Positions 25,932 to 36,019 of a stretch of 64,000 nt of DNA are shown piece by piece; position 1 is the first letter of the stretch, and the number at the start of each line of letters is the position of its first letter. The translations under genes and the position numbers were made by a program. The notes beneath the pieces are model-generated. The model saw only the letters and a list, made by a program, of their open reading frames with translations. It did not search any database and had not been told where the DNA came from. Source of the stretch: a virus; the IMG/VR virus record IMGVR_UViG_3300042540_001399, positions 186,001 through 250,000 of that record; one strand, written 5' to 3'.

Positions 25932-28439
25932 ATGAAGAATAGTTTAGAACTAAAAATATTGAAAGAAAATAAACAAGCCATCAACGAAATTGCTCCATTA
26001 GTTTGGGGCGCAATAGTTGTAGGTGGCGCATTGGCGAGTTATTTGGGATATAATGCGGCGACAAAAAGTCATGAAGATCAGGAAATGATAAAAAATGACA
26101 AAGGTTTTTTTGTTGATGAAATGTGGGTTGGTGAAAATTTTAAGATAACATATTATACAGGAAGTGAAGAACCATATCAGTTAATGAGTTTCCCACCAAA
26201 CGTTAAGGGTTGGGAAGTTTTTGGTGATGATTATGGGACTTATATAAAGATAAAAGGTAGTTCACCAAATGCGGAGAATGATCTAAGAGTATATCTTCCA
26301 AAAAAAGAATGGTTTAATCAATTTAAGGGTAAAATTAAAACTATTACAGATTACAAAGCAGGATCAGAAGAATCAAACACTTACAGTCTTTGTTTTTATC
26401 TGAAGAACCCACAAAAAGCAATTAAAACCAAGGTTTTGAGACCAGATGGGTCAACATTTTTTGGTCCACCTGACGAAGCTTTAAATATTAGTAAAACAGA
26501 AAGTATTGACGATCCAAGTCGTGGTTGGGCGGTATTAGAAACATATAAACAAAGTGGTTACTTTTCTATGAAAGGTGATGTTTTTTCTGATTTGGCAGAA
26601 TCAAAAACCCCTCCCAACAATTTAGTGACTGAATCAAATATTTTTGAAGAAACTGGTTCTGTCTCATATTATTCCGCCTTTCCAGAAAAATATCAAGAAA
26701 AGAAAGATAAAGAAGCACGTGAATCTTATTCGAATTCTTTAAAACAAAAACTTACTGATTTGTCGGCTAATCCACCAAGTGGACTACAGGAATATCAATG
26801 GAATACATATGGTCAAAAATACGCTGGAAGTGAATTTGATAATTGGTATGATAGTTCATCAGGCACTTTTGTTGTAATTGGTATGCAAATTTGTGCTTCT
26901 ATCGCATTTGCCCCATTGGCCGAATATTTTGCCTTAAGAGCAACAAGTGCTGCGGCATATGCCGCTTGGAACATAGGTGTTCAAGTGGCCGGTGAATTAA
27001 TATTTAGTGTGTGGGAAGCGATATATCTGTACAATCGTGGTTTAACAAGTCAAGCGGGGCTGATCATGTTTTGTTGTTTACTTCCCGTTTTTTCAGAAAG
27101 CATGATGTTTGGTAAATTAATAGGAAGACCACCAGGATTTGATGACGCTATAAAAGATTTGGCCTATAAATTTGGATCAGGTTCTTTTAGTAGTCCAGCA
27201 GACTTCAAAAGGTGGTTCAAAGCTTTAGATCCGGCTTTACAGAAAGAATTACAAATGTCTATGACATTAGCGTCACAATATTATAGTAAAGCAAGTACTA
27301 AAAGTATTGCAAAACAACTTGGTGAATCCATGGCTAAGGCGATTGACGACATTGAAAAAACAGGTATAAAAGGGGAAGTAGATTTAATGAAAAATTGGGA
27401 CATAGGTCTTAGTGGTGTTGAGTTATTAAAAAAGAACCCAACTATAAAAAAATATTTAGTAGCAAAATCATCATTGAAGGATCTTAAGAATTTAGCCGCT
27501 ATAGTTGGAGGATATTCAAAAGGAAAAAATTTATTATTAAAAGGTTTAGGTTTGAACTTATTAATGGTTGGTGGTGTTATATTTCCAATATGTACATTTG
27601 CAATAAAAGACAATGAAGAATTTATAAAAGATCCACAAGGTATATTAAATGGTGCTGAAATGGGTATTGCGTCTTTCAAGAATCAAAGCCCTAAAAACGC
27701 TAAGAAATTTGAAGATCAAGTCACTGCATTTGTTAATAAAATGAAAGATGAAAAAGATGTTGACAAGGCTTTACAATACGCAAAAGAATACATCCAAATT
27801 TTGGTAGAATTAGATTTCATAAGTAAAAACGGTAGTTGGGGTGATAAAAAGAAACAATATCACAAATTTATTGAAAATTATAAAAAGGTTGTTTTGGCTG
27901 AAAATCAGGCATTATACTACCAAGGTTTACAAGAAAATAATCGTGATAAAACAGTTAATTCATTAAAGGTTTTAGAAAATATTAGTGTTGACACAAAAAA
28001 TAAAACTGTTCTTGCAATAATTAATGGAACACCAAGTTCTTATAAAAAAGTACAAAGTGGTTATATAGATTCAGAAGGTGTAAATCACGTACCAAACAAT
28101 GATGAACTTATAAAGTTTTTTGAATGGTTTTCAGGGTACAATATTAAAACCAAATCAATAACTAATTCAAACCCATATCAAGTTTCAAACAACGTAACAT
28201 TTACTGCAAAATTCACTTTTCAAAAACCTGACGGTACTCCCATGGAAAAAACAAGGGAATTCAATAACCAACTTCTGATCAATATGTGTCAGTCGTCATT
28301 TAATAACCCAACCCCTGGTTTTAATTTAGATGTGAACTTTGGTGATCCAGCGTCTAGTAATTATTGGGGTAATATATATTTTGTTAGAAAAATTTTTACA
28401 GACTATTATGATGATTATTTGTTAAGTAAAAAAAAGTAG
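25932..28439 (+). CDS. large leader-bearing protein B with membrane-like segments
   Basis: 835 aa, starting MKNSLELKILKENKQAINEI. A hydrophobic segment follows immediately (PLVWGAIVVGGALASYLGY), and further ones lie in the middle (GTFVVIGMQICASIAFAPL, AGLIMFCCLLPVF, LLMVGGVIFPICTF). An amphipathic central region and a C-terminal soluble domain complete it. The layout could suit a protein that enters the host envelope. Unrecognised. Confidence 0.75.
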   Translation: MKNSLELKILKENKQAINEIAPLVWGAIVVGGALASYLGYNAATKSHEDQEMIKNDKGFFVDEMWVGENFKITYYTGSEEPYQLMSFPPNVKGWEVFGDDYGTYIKIKGSSPNAENDLRVYLPKKEWFNQFKGKIKTITDYKAGSEESNTYSLCFYLKNPQKAIKTKVLRPDGSTFFGPPDEALNISKTESIDDPSRGWAVLETYKQSGYFSMKGDVFSDLAESKTPPNNLVTESNIFEETGSVSYYSAFPEKYQEKKDKEARESYSNSLKQKLTDLSANPPSGLQEYQWNTYGQKYAGSEFDNWYDSSSGTFVVIGMQICASIAFAPLAEYFALRATSAAAYAAWNIGVQVAGELIFSVWEAIYLYNRGLTSQAGLIMFCCLLPVFSESMMFGKLIGRPPGFDDAIKDLAYKFGSGSFSSPADFKRWFKALDPALQKELQMSMTLASQYYSKASTKSIAKQLGESMAKAIDDIEKTGIKGEVDLMKNWDIGLSGVELLKKNPTIKKYLVAKSSLKDLKNLAAIVGGYSKGKNLLLKGLGLNLLMVGGVIFPICTFAIKDNEEFIKDPQGILNGAEMGIASFKNQSPKNAKKFEDQVTAFVNKMKDEKDVDKALQYAKEYIQILVELDFISKNGSWGDKKKQYHKFIENYKKVVLAENQALYYQGLQENNRDKTVNSLKVLENISVDTKNKTVLAIINGTPSSYKKVQSGYIDSEGVNHVPNNDELIKFFEWFSGYNIKTKSITNSNPYQVSNNVTFTAKFTFQKPDGTPMEKTREFNNQLLINMCQSSFNNPTPGFNLDVNFGDPASSNYWGNIYFVRKIFTDYYDDYLLSKKK

Positions 28440-28485
28440 CCTACAAATAAACCATATTTAAGATATATTTATTTAAAAAAAAAAG

Positions 28486-30579
28486 ATGGAAAACAAAGCT
28501 TTAGAAATTTTAAAAATTAAAAAACTGATGGGTCTTACATCGAAACTAAATGAAGGTTTTTATGGGACCAACAAATTACTATTGATGGAAGAAACTGGTT
28601 ATGGTGAAGCCATGGATATATATAAAAGATTACTTAGAAAAACCACACAAGCACTTTCAGAAGAAGAAAAAAGATATCTAAAATCACTTATAGATGAATA
28701 TAACGCAAGATTTGCAGATGAAGCCGGAAGTATCAATTTCGAAGGTAAAATGACACCTGACATCAGACTAAGATTAAATGGGTTTTTGGCTGCTGAAACT
28801 TCAGACATGATTACAAATGTGTTTGATGGTGCCATAAGAAGAGCTGAAAGACAACTTGTAAGTCAAAATGCTATTGATCAGATGAAACTAGCAAATGATT
28901 TTTACGAAGACATTATGGGAAGACCGATAAGTGACGATGTATTGAATGCTGATGGATCACCAATAAGCATATTAGATACTTTAAAATTTATTTATCAAAA
29001 AGGTGGGGTTAGAAACTCATCGCTACCCTTAGACTTTCAAACAATACTAAGAAATGAATTGGCAGCAATTTCCCCTATGTTGGATGAAGTTACGCCTGTA
29101 AGAAAGTATGTCGATGATGTAATTGATCAAATTGATGAAATAGAAGATCCATCAACTGTAAGATTGGCTCCGGCAGAAGAAATTGCCGTTATTACTAATA
29201 ACATAAGCGGAATCAAAAACTCATTAGAAAATCCAATTGAGCAAGTTACATTAGATTTAACAGATGATTGGAGAATATCGTTTGACGAGGATGACCTTGG
29301 TTTAGGAAGAACACCTAACGAAGTAAGGAAACAAGCAATTGATGCTGTCATGAGAGACATGGAATCCAAATGTAAAGTAGGATTTTGTAAAACTATGGTC
29401 GCTTATTATAAAAAAGACAGTAAAAAATTTAATGATATGTGGGCTTACATATATCAAAAACTTGAGAGTGGGATTAAACCAGTTGCAAGAGCGGAATTCG
29501 AAGCGGGTGCACCTGCGGCTTTGATAAACGAATATGAACTTATTTTAAAACAATTCGAAAAACTTGACACACCTTTAACACCTAATGATTATATTAAGTT
29601 AGGTGAAGAAATTTATACTAAAATGAAAGAGACTGGACAGTTGGGTGTTTTCGGTGGTACTTTTTCACCTCTAACATCAGATATAAGGGTTTTTACGAGT
29701 AAAGACATGTTATATCGAACTCTTGGATATGTTACATTAGGATCAGACCCATTTAAGGGTGGGTGGACTTTCCAAGGGATGTGGTCCAGATGGTGGAAAA
29801 TGAACCTTATATGGTTCCCAATAATATTTACAAAAAATTTAATCGATGCTGGTAAAGGTAGTGATGATCCTACAGAAACTGCGTTAGAACAGTTTGGTGA
29901 ATTACTTTTGAATACCGCCAAAAACACGGCATTATTAGGTTTAGCACCAGGACCAAGAGTATTTTTTGAAGGCACAATATATTTCTTAAATCAAAAAATG
30001 AAGGGTTCAAAATACGTTGATTACCCAACTCTTGTTGATTATTTAAACAAACAACATGGTTGGACTGAAAATCAAGTTTATGATAATTTAATTAATAAAG
30101 GGTTAGTTAGGACATTCAGAGATAGAACTCCAGCTTACACACAAATTAGTGGGGCAACGGATGTATATGCTGTTGCTAATGGGAAATATGAAATTGTTAA
30201 TGAAACATATGTTGGCGGAATCATAAATCCAAAAATTGTATTTACACCTGAAGGTCAATTAACACCAAAAAAAGAAGAAAAAACCGCAAAAATTGATAGA
30301 GAGGCAAGAACAGAAATAAAAGAACTAATTGCAAATGAATCATTCATATCTGATTCCATAGGTTTAACATTACTTAAAAAGAAAAATATAGATTTTGATC
30401 GTCAAGAAACTGTTGATGATGGAGGAACCAAAGTAACAATTTTAGTTTATAAAGCGGTAAACACCCAAGATGCAAAGGCAGAAATTAGTATCAATTATGA
30501 TGCTTGGATTGCAGCTCAAAAACCAGAAATTAAAACTGAAGAAAATTTCAATAAATACGTCAAGATAAAATTAATATAA
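28486..30579 (+). CDS. large leader-bearing protein C
   Basis: 697 aa. The leader region MENKALEILKIKKLMGLTSK then LNE is of the class, and an AGATATATTTATT motif lies upstream. The N-terminal half is helical, the middle has two short hydrophobic stretches, and the C-terminal part is charged. No motif recognised. It overlaps the next gene start by 1 nt. Confidence 0.75.
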   Translation: MENKALEILKIKKLMGLTSKLNEGFYGTNKLLLMEETGYGEAMDIYKRLLRKTTQALSEEEKRYLKSLIDEYNARFADEAGSINFEGKMTPDIRLRLNGFLAAETSDMITNVFDGAIRRAERQLVSQNAIDQMKLANDFYEDIMGRPISDDVLNADGSPISILDTLKFIYQKGGVRNSSLPLDFQTILRNELAAISPMLDEVTPVRKYVDDVIDQIDEIEDPSTVRLAPAEEIAVITNNISGIKNSLENPIEQVTLDLTDDWRISFDEDDLGLGRTPNEVRKQAIDAVMRDMESKCKVGFCKTMVAYYKKDSKKFNDMWAYIYQKLESGIKPVARAEFEAGAPAALINEYELILKQFEKLDTPLTPNDYIKLGEEIYTKMKETGQLGVFGGTFSPLTSDIRVFTSKDMLYRTLGYVTLGSDPFKGGWTFQGMWSRWWKMNLIWFPIIFTKNLIDAGKGSDDPTETALEQFGELLLNTAKNTALLGLAPGPRVFFEGTIYFLNQKMKGSKYVDYPTLVDYLNKQHGWTENQVYDNLINKGLVRTFRDRTPAYTQISGATDVYAVANGKYEIVNETYVGGIINPKIVFTPEGQLTPKKEEKTAKIDREARTEIKELIANESFISDSIGLTLLKKKNIDFDRQETVDDGGTKVTILVYKAVNTQDAKAEISINYDAWIAAQKPEIKTEENFNKYVKIKLI

Positions 30580-32105
30580 TGTCATCATTTAAACTTTCCA
30601 AATTGATACTCGAAAGAGATGCTAAACAAAAACCAAGTACTTGTGGATCAAATGCTGCCGTAGAAACCAATCAGACAAATTTTGGTACTTACCAGATGAA
30701 ATCAACAGAGTATATTACATGGAAAGAAAATGAAGGATTTACTGTTTATTACTATTATTGTAAAAAACCATCAGGTTCTAATCCACCTGTAGTACCACCT
30801 GTAGTACCACCTGCGGGTGAAAAATGTCCAGAAGACGAAGGTTATGTTACAAAAGAATTTCAAGAATGGGTATGGAAAGTTAAAAATGGATTTTTAGAAA
30901 CTGATAAAAAAAAGACAAAACTTTGTGGAGGCGCAAAATGTGACTATAAAACTGCGGTTGATGGTGATTGTGGTCCTAGTACAAAAACACTATGGAAAGA
31001 TGAAACGTTAAAACAGGAATTTATTTCTTACAAAAAACAAAATCCTGTCATAACACCTGACCCAATCGTACAACCAAATACTGAAGAACAAAAAATCGCC
31101 GCATGTAAAACTAAAAATTTAGAATACGATAAAGCAACCGATCAATGTGTTGTCCCAAAACAAGAATTAGATCCTGATGCACAACTATTAAAAGATCAGA
31201 TGCAAATTTATAGAAATATTCTTAATAGATTTACTGACTCAAAAGGATGGACTAATGTGGATTCTTTATCACCGGGAAAATATATACCGGCTAATTTAGA
31301 TATTAACATGTTGGAACAAATAACAAACCAAATTGTTTCATTAATCAAAAGAAAATCACGGTCAAAAGATTATGGTTTGTTTAAAAAATTAATGTCATCT
31401 CTATCAACGGCTTATAATGTTGAAAAGTACAAAGATTTCTTTTCAAAACAAATTGATCCTGAATCAACAGGTGATGTTTTTGAAAAAATTAAAGGATTTA
31501 TCGCTAAAATTGATACACAAGCTCAAGAAACCCAAGACGCATATAATTTTGATCCATTAACAAATCCTGAAGAAGTTGATGTTAGAAATTTTATTTATAC
31601 AGGACAATTTTTAAGCGTTTACAAAGTTGGATCATTAAATCTTATGATGATGGTTTATTTCTATAATAGCGATCAACGTGTAAAAGGTAGTAAGGTCGGT
31701 TTTGACAAACTGTGGCAACCAAAAGAAGATTATTGGAATGAAAAACCTGAAGTTTTGAAAAAGGTTTATGATATTTATAAAACAGTACATGGTAGTTATA
31801 CTTTTGATAATTGTAAAAAAATATTGGGGGCTTACAAAGATACTATAAACAGTATTGAAGATAGAAAATTATATTCTGAATCACCAAGACTAAAAGAACA
31901 TGTTAAATATGAAATTCAAAAATGTTGGTGTGCGGATCAGTACAAAGAATTAGGTAAATTGGGTGTAAAAAACATGTTTGACGTTGAAATGAAAAAAGAT
32001 AGAAAAGAACTTATAAAATTTTTGAATTCGTTAGGTGGAGCAACATGGGGAGATTTTGGTATAGATTTTTCAACTGCCTGTGGTGAGTTTGAAGATTACA
32101 AGTAA
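30579..32105 (+). CDS. large leader-bearing protein D with Cys-rich, PG-binding-like segment
   Basis: 508 aa. Leader MSSFKLSKLILERDAKQ. A short Pro-Val repeat (VVPPVVPP) near residue 70 precedes a segment (VTKEFQEWVWKVKNGFLE, CGGAKCDYKTAVDGDCGPST) resembling a divergent peptidoglycan-binding repeat. The remainder is helical with a few Cys. Last gene of the operon, followed by a terminator. Confidence 0.7.
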   Translation: MSSFKLSKLILERDAKQKPSTCGSNAAVETNQTNFGTYQMKSTEYITWKENEGFTVYYYYCKKPSGSNPPVVPPVVPPAGEKCPEDEGYVTKEFQEWVWKVKNGFLETDKKKTKLCGGAKCDYKTAVDGDCGPSTKTLWKDETLKQEFISYKKQNPVITPDPIVQPNTEEQKIAACKTKNLEYDKATDQCVVPKQELDPDAQLLKDQMQIYRNILNRFTDSKGWTNVDSLSPGKYIPANLDINMLEQITNQIVSLIKRKSRSKDYGLFKKLMSSLSTAYNVEKYKDFFSKQIDPESTGDVFEKIKGFIAKIDTQAQETQDAYNFDPLTNPEEVDVRNFIYTGQFLSVYKVGSLNLMMMVYFYNSDQRVKGSKVGFDKLWQPKEDYWNEKPEVLKKVYDIYKTVHGSYTFDNCKKILGAYKDTINSIEDRKLYSESPRLKEHVKYEIQKCWCADQYKELGKLGVKNMFDVEMKKDRKELIKFLNSLGGATWGDFGIDFSTACGEFEDYK

Positions 32106-32180
32106 TGAAGATACTTATCGATCGTAGTTGATCGGTAGGGATAAACCATCTAAAGAAAGGGGAGGTGTTCATTATCTAGC

Positions 32181-32211
32181 AAAATGGGAACTTAGGTTCC
32201 CATTTTGTTTT
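32181..32211 (+). terminator. rho-independent terminator
   Basis: AAAATGGGAAC pairs with GTTCCCATTTT (11 bp), followed by GTTTTG. It ends the 22.7-32.1 kb operon. The 75 nt before it hold a short CGATC/GATCG hairpin and no gene. Confidence 0.85.
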
Positions 32212-32216
32212 GTTGT

Positions 32217-32225
32217 ATATTTATA
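32217..32225 (+). promoter_or_regulatory. candidate phage late promoter motif ATATTTATA
   Basis: Exact nonamer, 14 nt before the ATG at 32240. It opens the glycosyltransferase block right after a terminator. Confidence 0.5.
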
Positions 32226-32239
32226 ATTAAATAATTTTT

Positions 32240-32920
32240 ATGAAACACATCATTGTTACAAGATGTAAATTTGGAAATGACGAAAGTTTTCAAAAATATT
32301 TCCAAGTTATGAAAAAAACCTATATTCCATCTATAAATTCACAAACAAACAAGAACTTTTCAATTGCTCTTATAGTCAATCCCAAACACTATGATTTAAT
32401 TAGAAATGAAATAAACAAGGATATTGAAATTGTTAAATTTACAAGTCAAAATGAAGAATATAAAGATTTGGAAATAAGACAAAAAATAGATTTAATTCCA
32501 TTTTCAGATACAAAAAAAGATTACAGGGATTATGTAATTAAAAACAATATTACAATACAAACAAGACATGATTGTGATGATATAATGTTACCAAATTACG
32601 TCAATAAAATTCAAAAGCTTTATTCTGAAAATAAAAACAAACATGACGATTTTATTTTAAATTTTCACCCAACCAAACTTATTGTAGAATCAGGTAAAGA
32701 GTATACCCATAGTAGAGATTATAGTAGAGTATGTTCTATGTTTTCAACATTAGTACAAAAAAAAGTAAAACATGGGATCATGGATGTTATGCATGATCAT
32801 TTAGTAAGAATAACAAAAAATGTGATTTATATTCCTGAAACATTTGTTAAATTAGGAATACATGGTAATAACACAACATCTAAACTTAGGGAAACTGATA
32901 AATTAATAAGAAATTCATGA
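32240..32920 (+). CDS. putative glycosyltransferase (rhamnosyltransferase-like)
   Basis: 226 aa. The N-terminal strand (KHIIVTRCKFG) followed by TRHDCDDIMLPNYV gives a DxD-like metal site (HDCDD) and the aligned Pro/Asn of the putative rhamnosyl-transferase family. The C-terminal part (HGNNTTSKL) is also consistent. It probably adds sugar to a phage or host surface glycan. First of four genes, overlapping the next by 4 nt. Confidence 0.75.
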   Translation: MKHIIVTRCKFGNDESFQKYFQVMKKTYIPSINSQTNKNFSIALIVNPKHYDLIRNEINKDIEIVKFTSQNEEYKDLEIRQKIDLIPFSDTKKDYRDYVIKNNITIQTRHDCDDIMLPNYVNKIQKLYSENKNKHDDFILNFHPTKLIVESGKEYTHSRDYSRVCSMFSTLVQKKVKHGIMDVMHDHLVRITKNVIYIPETFVKLGIHGNNTTSKLRETDKLIRNS

Positions 32921-33669
32921 TCAAAAATTATACTTTAAAAGAAATTCAACAGGAAATAAAAAAAAACTACAAGTTTGGTGATACCATAGACATTTGTATT
33001 GTAACATTCAATAGATTGGAATACTTAAAAAAATGTGTTACAAGTATTATTGCATCCACATCAATTAAATTTCGAATTTTTGTAATTGATGATGGATCAA
33101 CTGACGGAACTAAGGAATGGTTACAGAAACAAAAAAAAAGAGGATTAATTTTTGATATAATACTAAATAAAAAAAATTTAGGAACGGCAACAAACTTTAA
33201 TCTTGTAATTGACAAGAGTGATAGTCCATTTTTTGTGATGTGTAATGACGATATGTATTTTCACAGATATTGGGACTTTGCAATTATGGATATTATAAAT
33301 AAATTTGACGATTGCGGTATAGTTTCATTTTATGATTACACAAGATATGGTCTTGACGAAGGTGTTTCAACTATTGACGATACAACAATTAAAGTTCCAA
33401 GAACTGGTTTGGGAGCTGCGGCGATTAACAGAGAACTATTCAATTTATCAGGAAAATTTATACTACCTGAAGGTGCAAAGATGGGATTTTTTGCGACCCC
33501 ATTTTGTTCAAGATGTTATAACACAAATATAAAAAGAAATACACATTATGCGACAGTACCCAATTATGTTACAAATATGGATGTGTCTTATTGTAAATTA
33601 AACGAGAATGACAATTTACAAGAATATGGGTTAATGAGGAAAAAAGAAAAACGAGGCTGGGGTAAATAA
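32917..33669 (+). CDS. family 2 glycosyltransferase
   Basis: 250 aa. A GT-A fold at the N-terminus after a short helix: DICIVTFNRLEYLKKCVTSI, FVIDDGSTDGTKEWL, and a DxD-like site (CNDDMYF, about residue 109). A C-terminal HYATVPNYVTNMD segment completes the domain. It transfers sugars from nucleotide donors. Translationally coupled to the first transferase. Confidence 0.88.
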   Translation: MIKNYTLKEIQQEIKKNYKFGDTIDICIVTFNRLEYLKKCVTSIIASTSIKFRIFVIDDGSTDGTKEWLQKQKKRGLIFDIILNKKNLGTATNFNLVIDKSDSPFFVMCNDDMYFHRYWDFAIMDIINKFDDCGIVSFYDYTRYGLDEGVSTIDDTTIKVPRTGLGAAAINRELFNLSGKFILPEGAKMGFFATPFCSRCYNTNIKRNTHYATVPNYVTNMDVSYCKLNENDNLQEYGLMRKKEKRGWGK

Positions 33670-33687
33670 ATTAAAAAAAAAATAATT

Positions 33688-34281
33688 ATGTTGTTAAACG
33701 AGCTGGCAAAAAAATATGGTACAGATAAAAAAATTCCAGATGGTATAAAATGTCAAAATGGTCTTTTAGGTCATGGATACACCGTACACTACGAAAAAAT
33801 ATTAAAAAACAGAAACATCAAAACTATGTTAGAAATAGGGGTTTCTTTTGGTGGATCTATTAAAATGTGGAATGAATACTTCAAAGGGAAATGTCACATT
33901 ACAGGAATTGATATTAACGAGAAAAGATTTAGAAAAAAAGACTTAGAAAATAAGAACATAAGGATCAAACTTGGTAGTCAAAACGATGTTAAATTTTTGA
34001 AGTCGTTATGTGATATTAAATATGATTTTATAGTTGATGATGGAAGTCATAAAAGTGGGGATCAAATAATATCCTTTAATAATTTATTTAACAATATGAA
34101 TAGTGGTGGTGTCTATATTATCGAAGATCTTCATGTTGCAAAAAAAACGGAACATATTTTTGAATCTATTAACACTAACGATGAATTTTATAAATTACAT
34201 TTAGATGAAACAGTAATAAAAAATATTAAATCTGTTGAATTTTATGAATCAAATAAATTGTGTGTTATTTATAGGAAATGA
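33688..34281 (+). CDS. class I SAM-dependent methyltransferase (CmcI/TylF-like)
   Basis: 197 aa. MLEIGVSFGGSIKMWNEYF is motif I (SAM-binding), GIDINEKRF motif II, IVDDGSHKSGDQI the acidic post-II motif, and GGVYIIEDLHVA the later strand of this family, which includes sugar methyltransferases. Between two glycosyltransferases it likely caps or modifies a glycan. Confidence 0.85.
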   Translation: MLLNELAKKYGTDKKIPDGIKCQNGLLGHGYTVHYEKILKNRNIKTMLEIGVSFGGSIKMWNEYFKGKCHITGIDINEKRFRKKDLENKNIRIKLGSQNDVKFLKSLCDIKYDFIVDDGSHKSGDQIISFNNLFNNMNSGGVYIIEDLHVAKKTEHIFESINTNDEFYKLHLDETVIKNIKSVEFYESNKLCVIYRK

Positions 34282-35339
34282 TATCAATAATAGTCACCGC
34301 ATATAATAATAAAAATTACATTCATGAATGTTTACAAAGCATTATAGAATCTTGTGGTGATGTAGATTTTGAAATTTTGTTGGGTATTGATAATTGTACA
34401 TCAACTTTGAAATCCGTGTTTCAAAAACACAAAAAATACAAAAATTTAAAAATACTCTTTTTCAAAAATAGAGTCGGAACTTACATTATAAGAAATAGTC
34501 TTGTGCCAATTTCAAAGTATGATAATATTTTATTTTTTGATTCTGATGACATCATGAAAAAAAATATGATTAATGATTTATTGTATAATATAAAAAAATA
34601 TGACTGTGTTAAACCTATGTTTTCTGGATTTAAAGATGGAGATGATATTACTTTACCCAAATTTAACACACAAAAAAACACATTTGGTGAAGGGGTATTT
34701 GCAATAAAGAAAAATGTTTTTAACGAAATGAACGGGTTTGAGCCATGGGTCTGTGCGGCAGATTCAGAGTTCAATTGGAGGTTGAGAATGAACAACAAAA
34801 CTTTTAAATACATAGAAAGGGTTTGTTTTTATTATAGAAGACATTCTACAAGTTTAACAACAAATCAAGAAACTGGAATGAGATCTAAATTGAGAATGAA
34901 ATATCATATTTTAACTAAAAACAAAAAAAATACTAAATCATTCTCACCATTGGATGAGATGGTTGTTTCGAAATTCATAGAAATAACTAACCATAATATT
35001 GATAATTTTTTAATAGACCAATTAAACCCTTCATTTGAAATACCTGAAGATAAAGGTCCCTTAGATGTTAACAATAATGAAAATGTAATTTCATTGATTT
35101 TTAATAAAACACCCAAGAAAGTTGTAGAACCAAATAAAAAACCAAAAGTTCAAATAGTTTCTAATAATCCAATAAATAATATATTAGTTAGAAAACCGAA
35201 AGTTGTTGATAAAGATAAAATCACTAAACAAAGACAAAATATTATTAACATAAAACAAAAAACTAATAGAGAAGTTTTTAACGAAATACACCCATCAAAA
35301 CCAAACCGAAGATTGGATCTTCCAAATATTAGGTTATAA
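34278..35339 (+). CDS. family 2 glycosyltransferase with C-terminal extension
   Basis: 353 aa. GT2 features: ISIIVTAYNNKNYIHECLQS, ILLGIDNCTS, FFDSDDIMKKN (DxD), and the AADSEFNWRLRM acceptor/catalytic segment, then a long Lys/Asn/Pro-rich tail (residues about 225-353) not typical of the family and possibly a tether. It overlaps the methyltransferase gene by 4 nt. Confidence 0.87.
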   Translation: MISIIVTAYNNKNYIHECLQSIIESCGDVDFEILLGIDNCTSTLKSVFQKHKKYKNLKILFFKNRVGTYIIRNSLVPISKYDNILFFDSDDIMKKNMINDLLYNIKKYDCVKPMFSGFKDGDDITLPKFNTQKNTFGEGVFAIKKNVFNEMNGFEPWVCAADSEFNWRLRMNNKTFKYIERVCFYYRRHSTSLTTNQETGMRSKLRMKYHILTKNKKNTKSFSPLDEMVVSKFIEITNHNIDNFLIDQLNPSFEIPEDKGPLDVNNNENVISLIFNKTPKKVVEPNKKPKVQIVSNNPINNILVRKPKVVDKDKITKQRQNIINIKQKTNREVFNEIHPSKPNRRLDLPNIRL

Positions 35340-35381
35340 ATTTACATTTTGATTTTTATTTTTTATTTTTAAAATAAAAAA

Positions 35382-35561
35382 ATGTACGTTATAATCAAAC
35401 ATGTTAAAATGTCCGATAATAAAAAAAGGATACCTGTGATAATTCTTGATAGCCAAAATGAAATTTGGGAGTTTGAAGATTATGAAGAAGCTAAAAAAAT
35501 GAAAGATATTTTTGAAACTAATTCTGATTCTGGTCACATATATGAAGTAAAAAAAATATAA
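35382..35561 (+). CDS. small hypothetical protein
   Basis: 59 aa, MYVIIKHVKMSDNKKRIPVI... then an acidic C-terminus with YEEAKKMKDIFE. This pattern is a small alpha/beta domain common in phage proteins that repeat such YxxA helices. One base before the next small gene. Confidence 0.6.
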   Translation: MYVIIKHVKMSDNKKRIPVIILDSQNEIWEFEDYEEAKKMKDIFETNSDSGHIYEVKKI

Positions 35562-35562
35562 A

Positions 35563-35679
35563 ATGGAAGATATTCTATATGAAATACATAATGAATTTGT
35601 AAATTCTGAAGATTTTGACAAAATGTTATATGAAATGTTAATTTATTCAGAAAAGTATTGTCAATTAAAAAAAGATTAG
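35563..35679 (+). CDS. 38-residue acidic hypothetical protein
   Basis: MEDILYEIHNEFVNSEDF..., acidic helix, directly after the previous small gene. Its 3' end overlaps the promoter of the tRNA region. Too small to classify. Confidence 0.5.
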   Translation: MEDILYEIHNEFVNSEDFDKMLYEMLIYSEKYCQLKKD

Positions 35680-35687
35680 TATATTTG
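35657..35687 (+). promoter_or_regulatory. Bacteroidota host-type promoter before the tRNA array
   Basis: TTG at 35658-35660, 19 nt, TATATTTG at 35680-35687. It points into the 35.7-36 kb region and probably starts the transcript upstream of the first tRNA. Confidence 0.7.
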
Positions 35688-35733
35688 TAAAGGAATTAGA
35701 ACTTTTTAAAAAAACTGTATAATTATAATAAAA

Positions 35734-35838
35734 TGAAAAATACACTCAGACATATGGTCATTTGTAACAAGCCGAGCAATCAGTGGTCGTTTAGCTATAT
35801 TACGCGTAATCAGTCAAGGGTATTTTCACTTATGAGTT
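35734..35838 (+). CDS. 34-residue candidate peptide in tRNA leader transcript
   Basis: MKNTLRHMVICNKPSNQWSF... then a stop at 35838, between a host-type promoter and a terminator. It could be a small protein, but the transcript (about 35694-35904) may equally be a non-coding RNA that contains this frame. Confidence 0.35.
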
Positions 35839-35872
35839 AAAAACGTTTAACTAACATAATAGAAGGAATGTA

Positions 35873-35904
35873 AAACCCGAGACTTAAAAATCTCGGGTTT
35901 TTTG
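35873..35904 (+). terminator. rho-independent terminator
   Basis: AAACCCGAGA pairs with TCTCGGGTTT and is followed by TTTTTG. It lies just 5' of the tRNA-Thr gene. Confidence 0.85.
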
Positions 35905-35914
35905 TTTTATATTA

Positions 35915-35986
35915 GCTCTGTAAGCATTGTTGGAGATGCGCCTGACTTGTAATCAGGAGAAATCAGTTCGATTCTGGTACGGAGCT
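35915..35986 (+). tRNA. tRNA-Thr (anticodon TGT)
   Basis: GCTCTGT/ACGGAGC acceptor stem, D stem GCAT/ATGC, anticodon stem CCTGA/TCAGG with loop CTTGTAA, T loop TTCGATT. No CCA encoded. Confidence 0.93.
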
Positions 35987-36019
35987 CAAAAAGGTTCTTT
36001 GACATATTGGTCTTTATAG

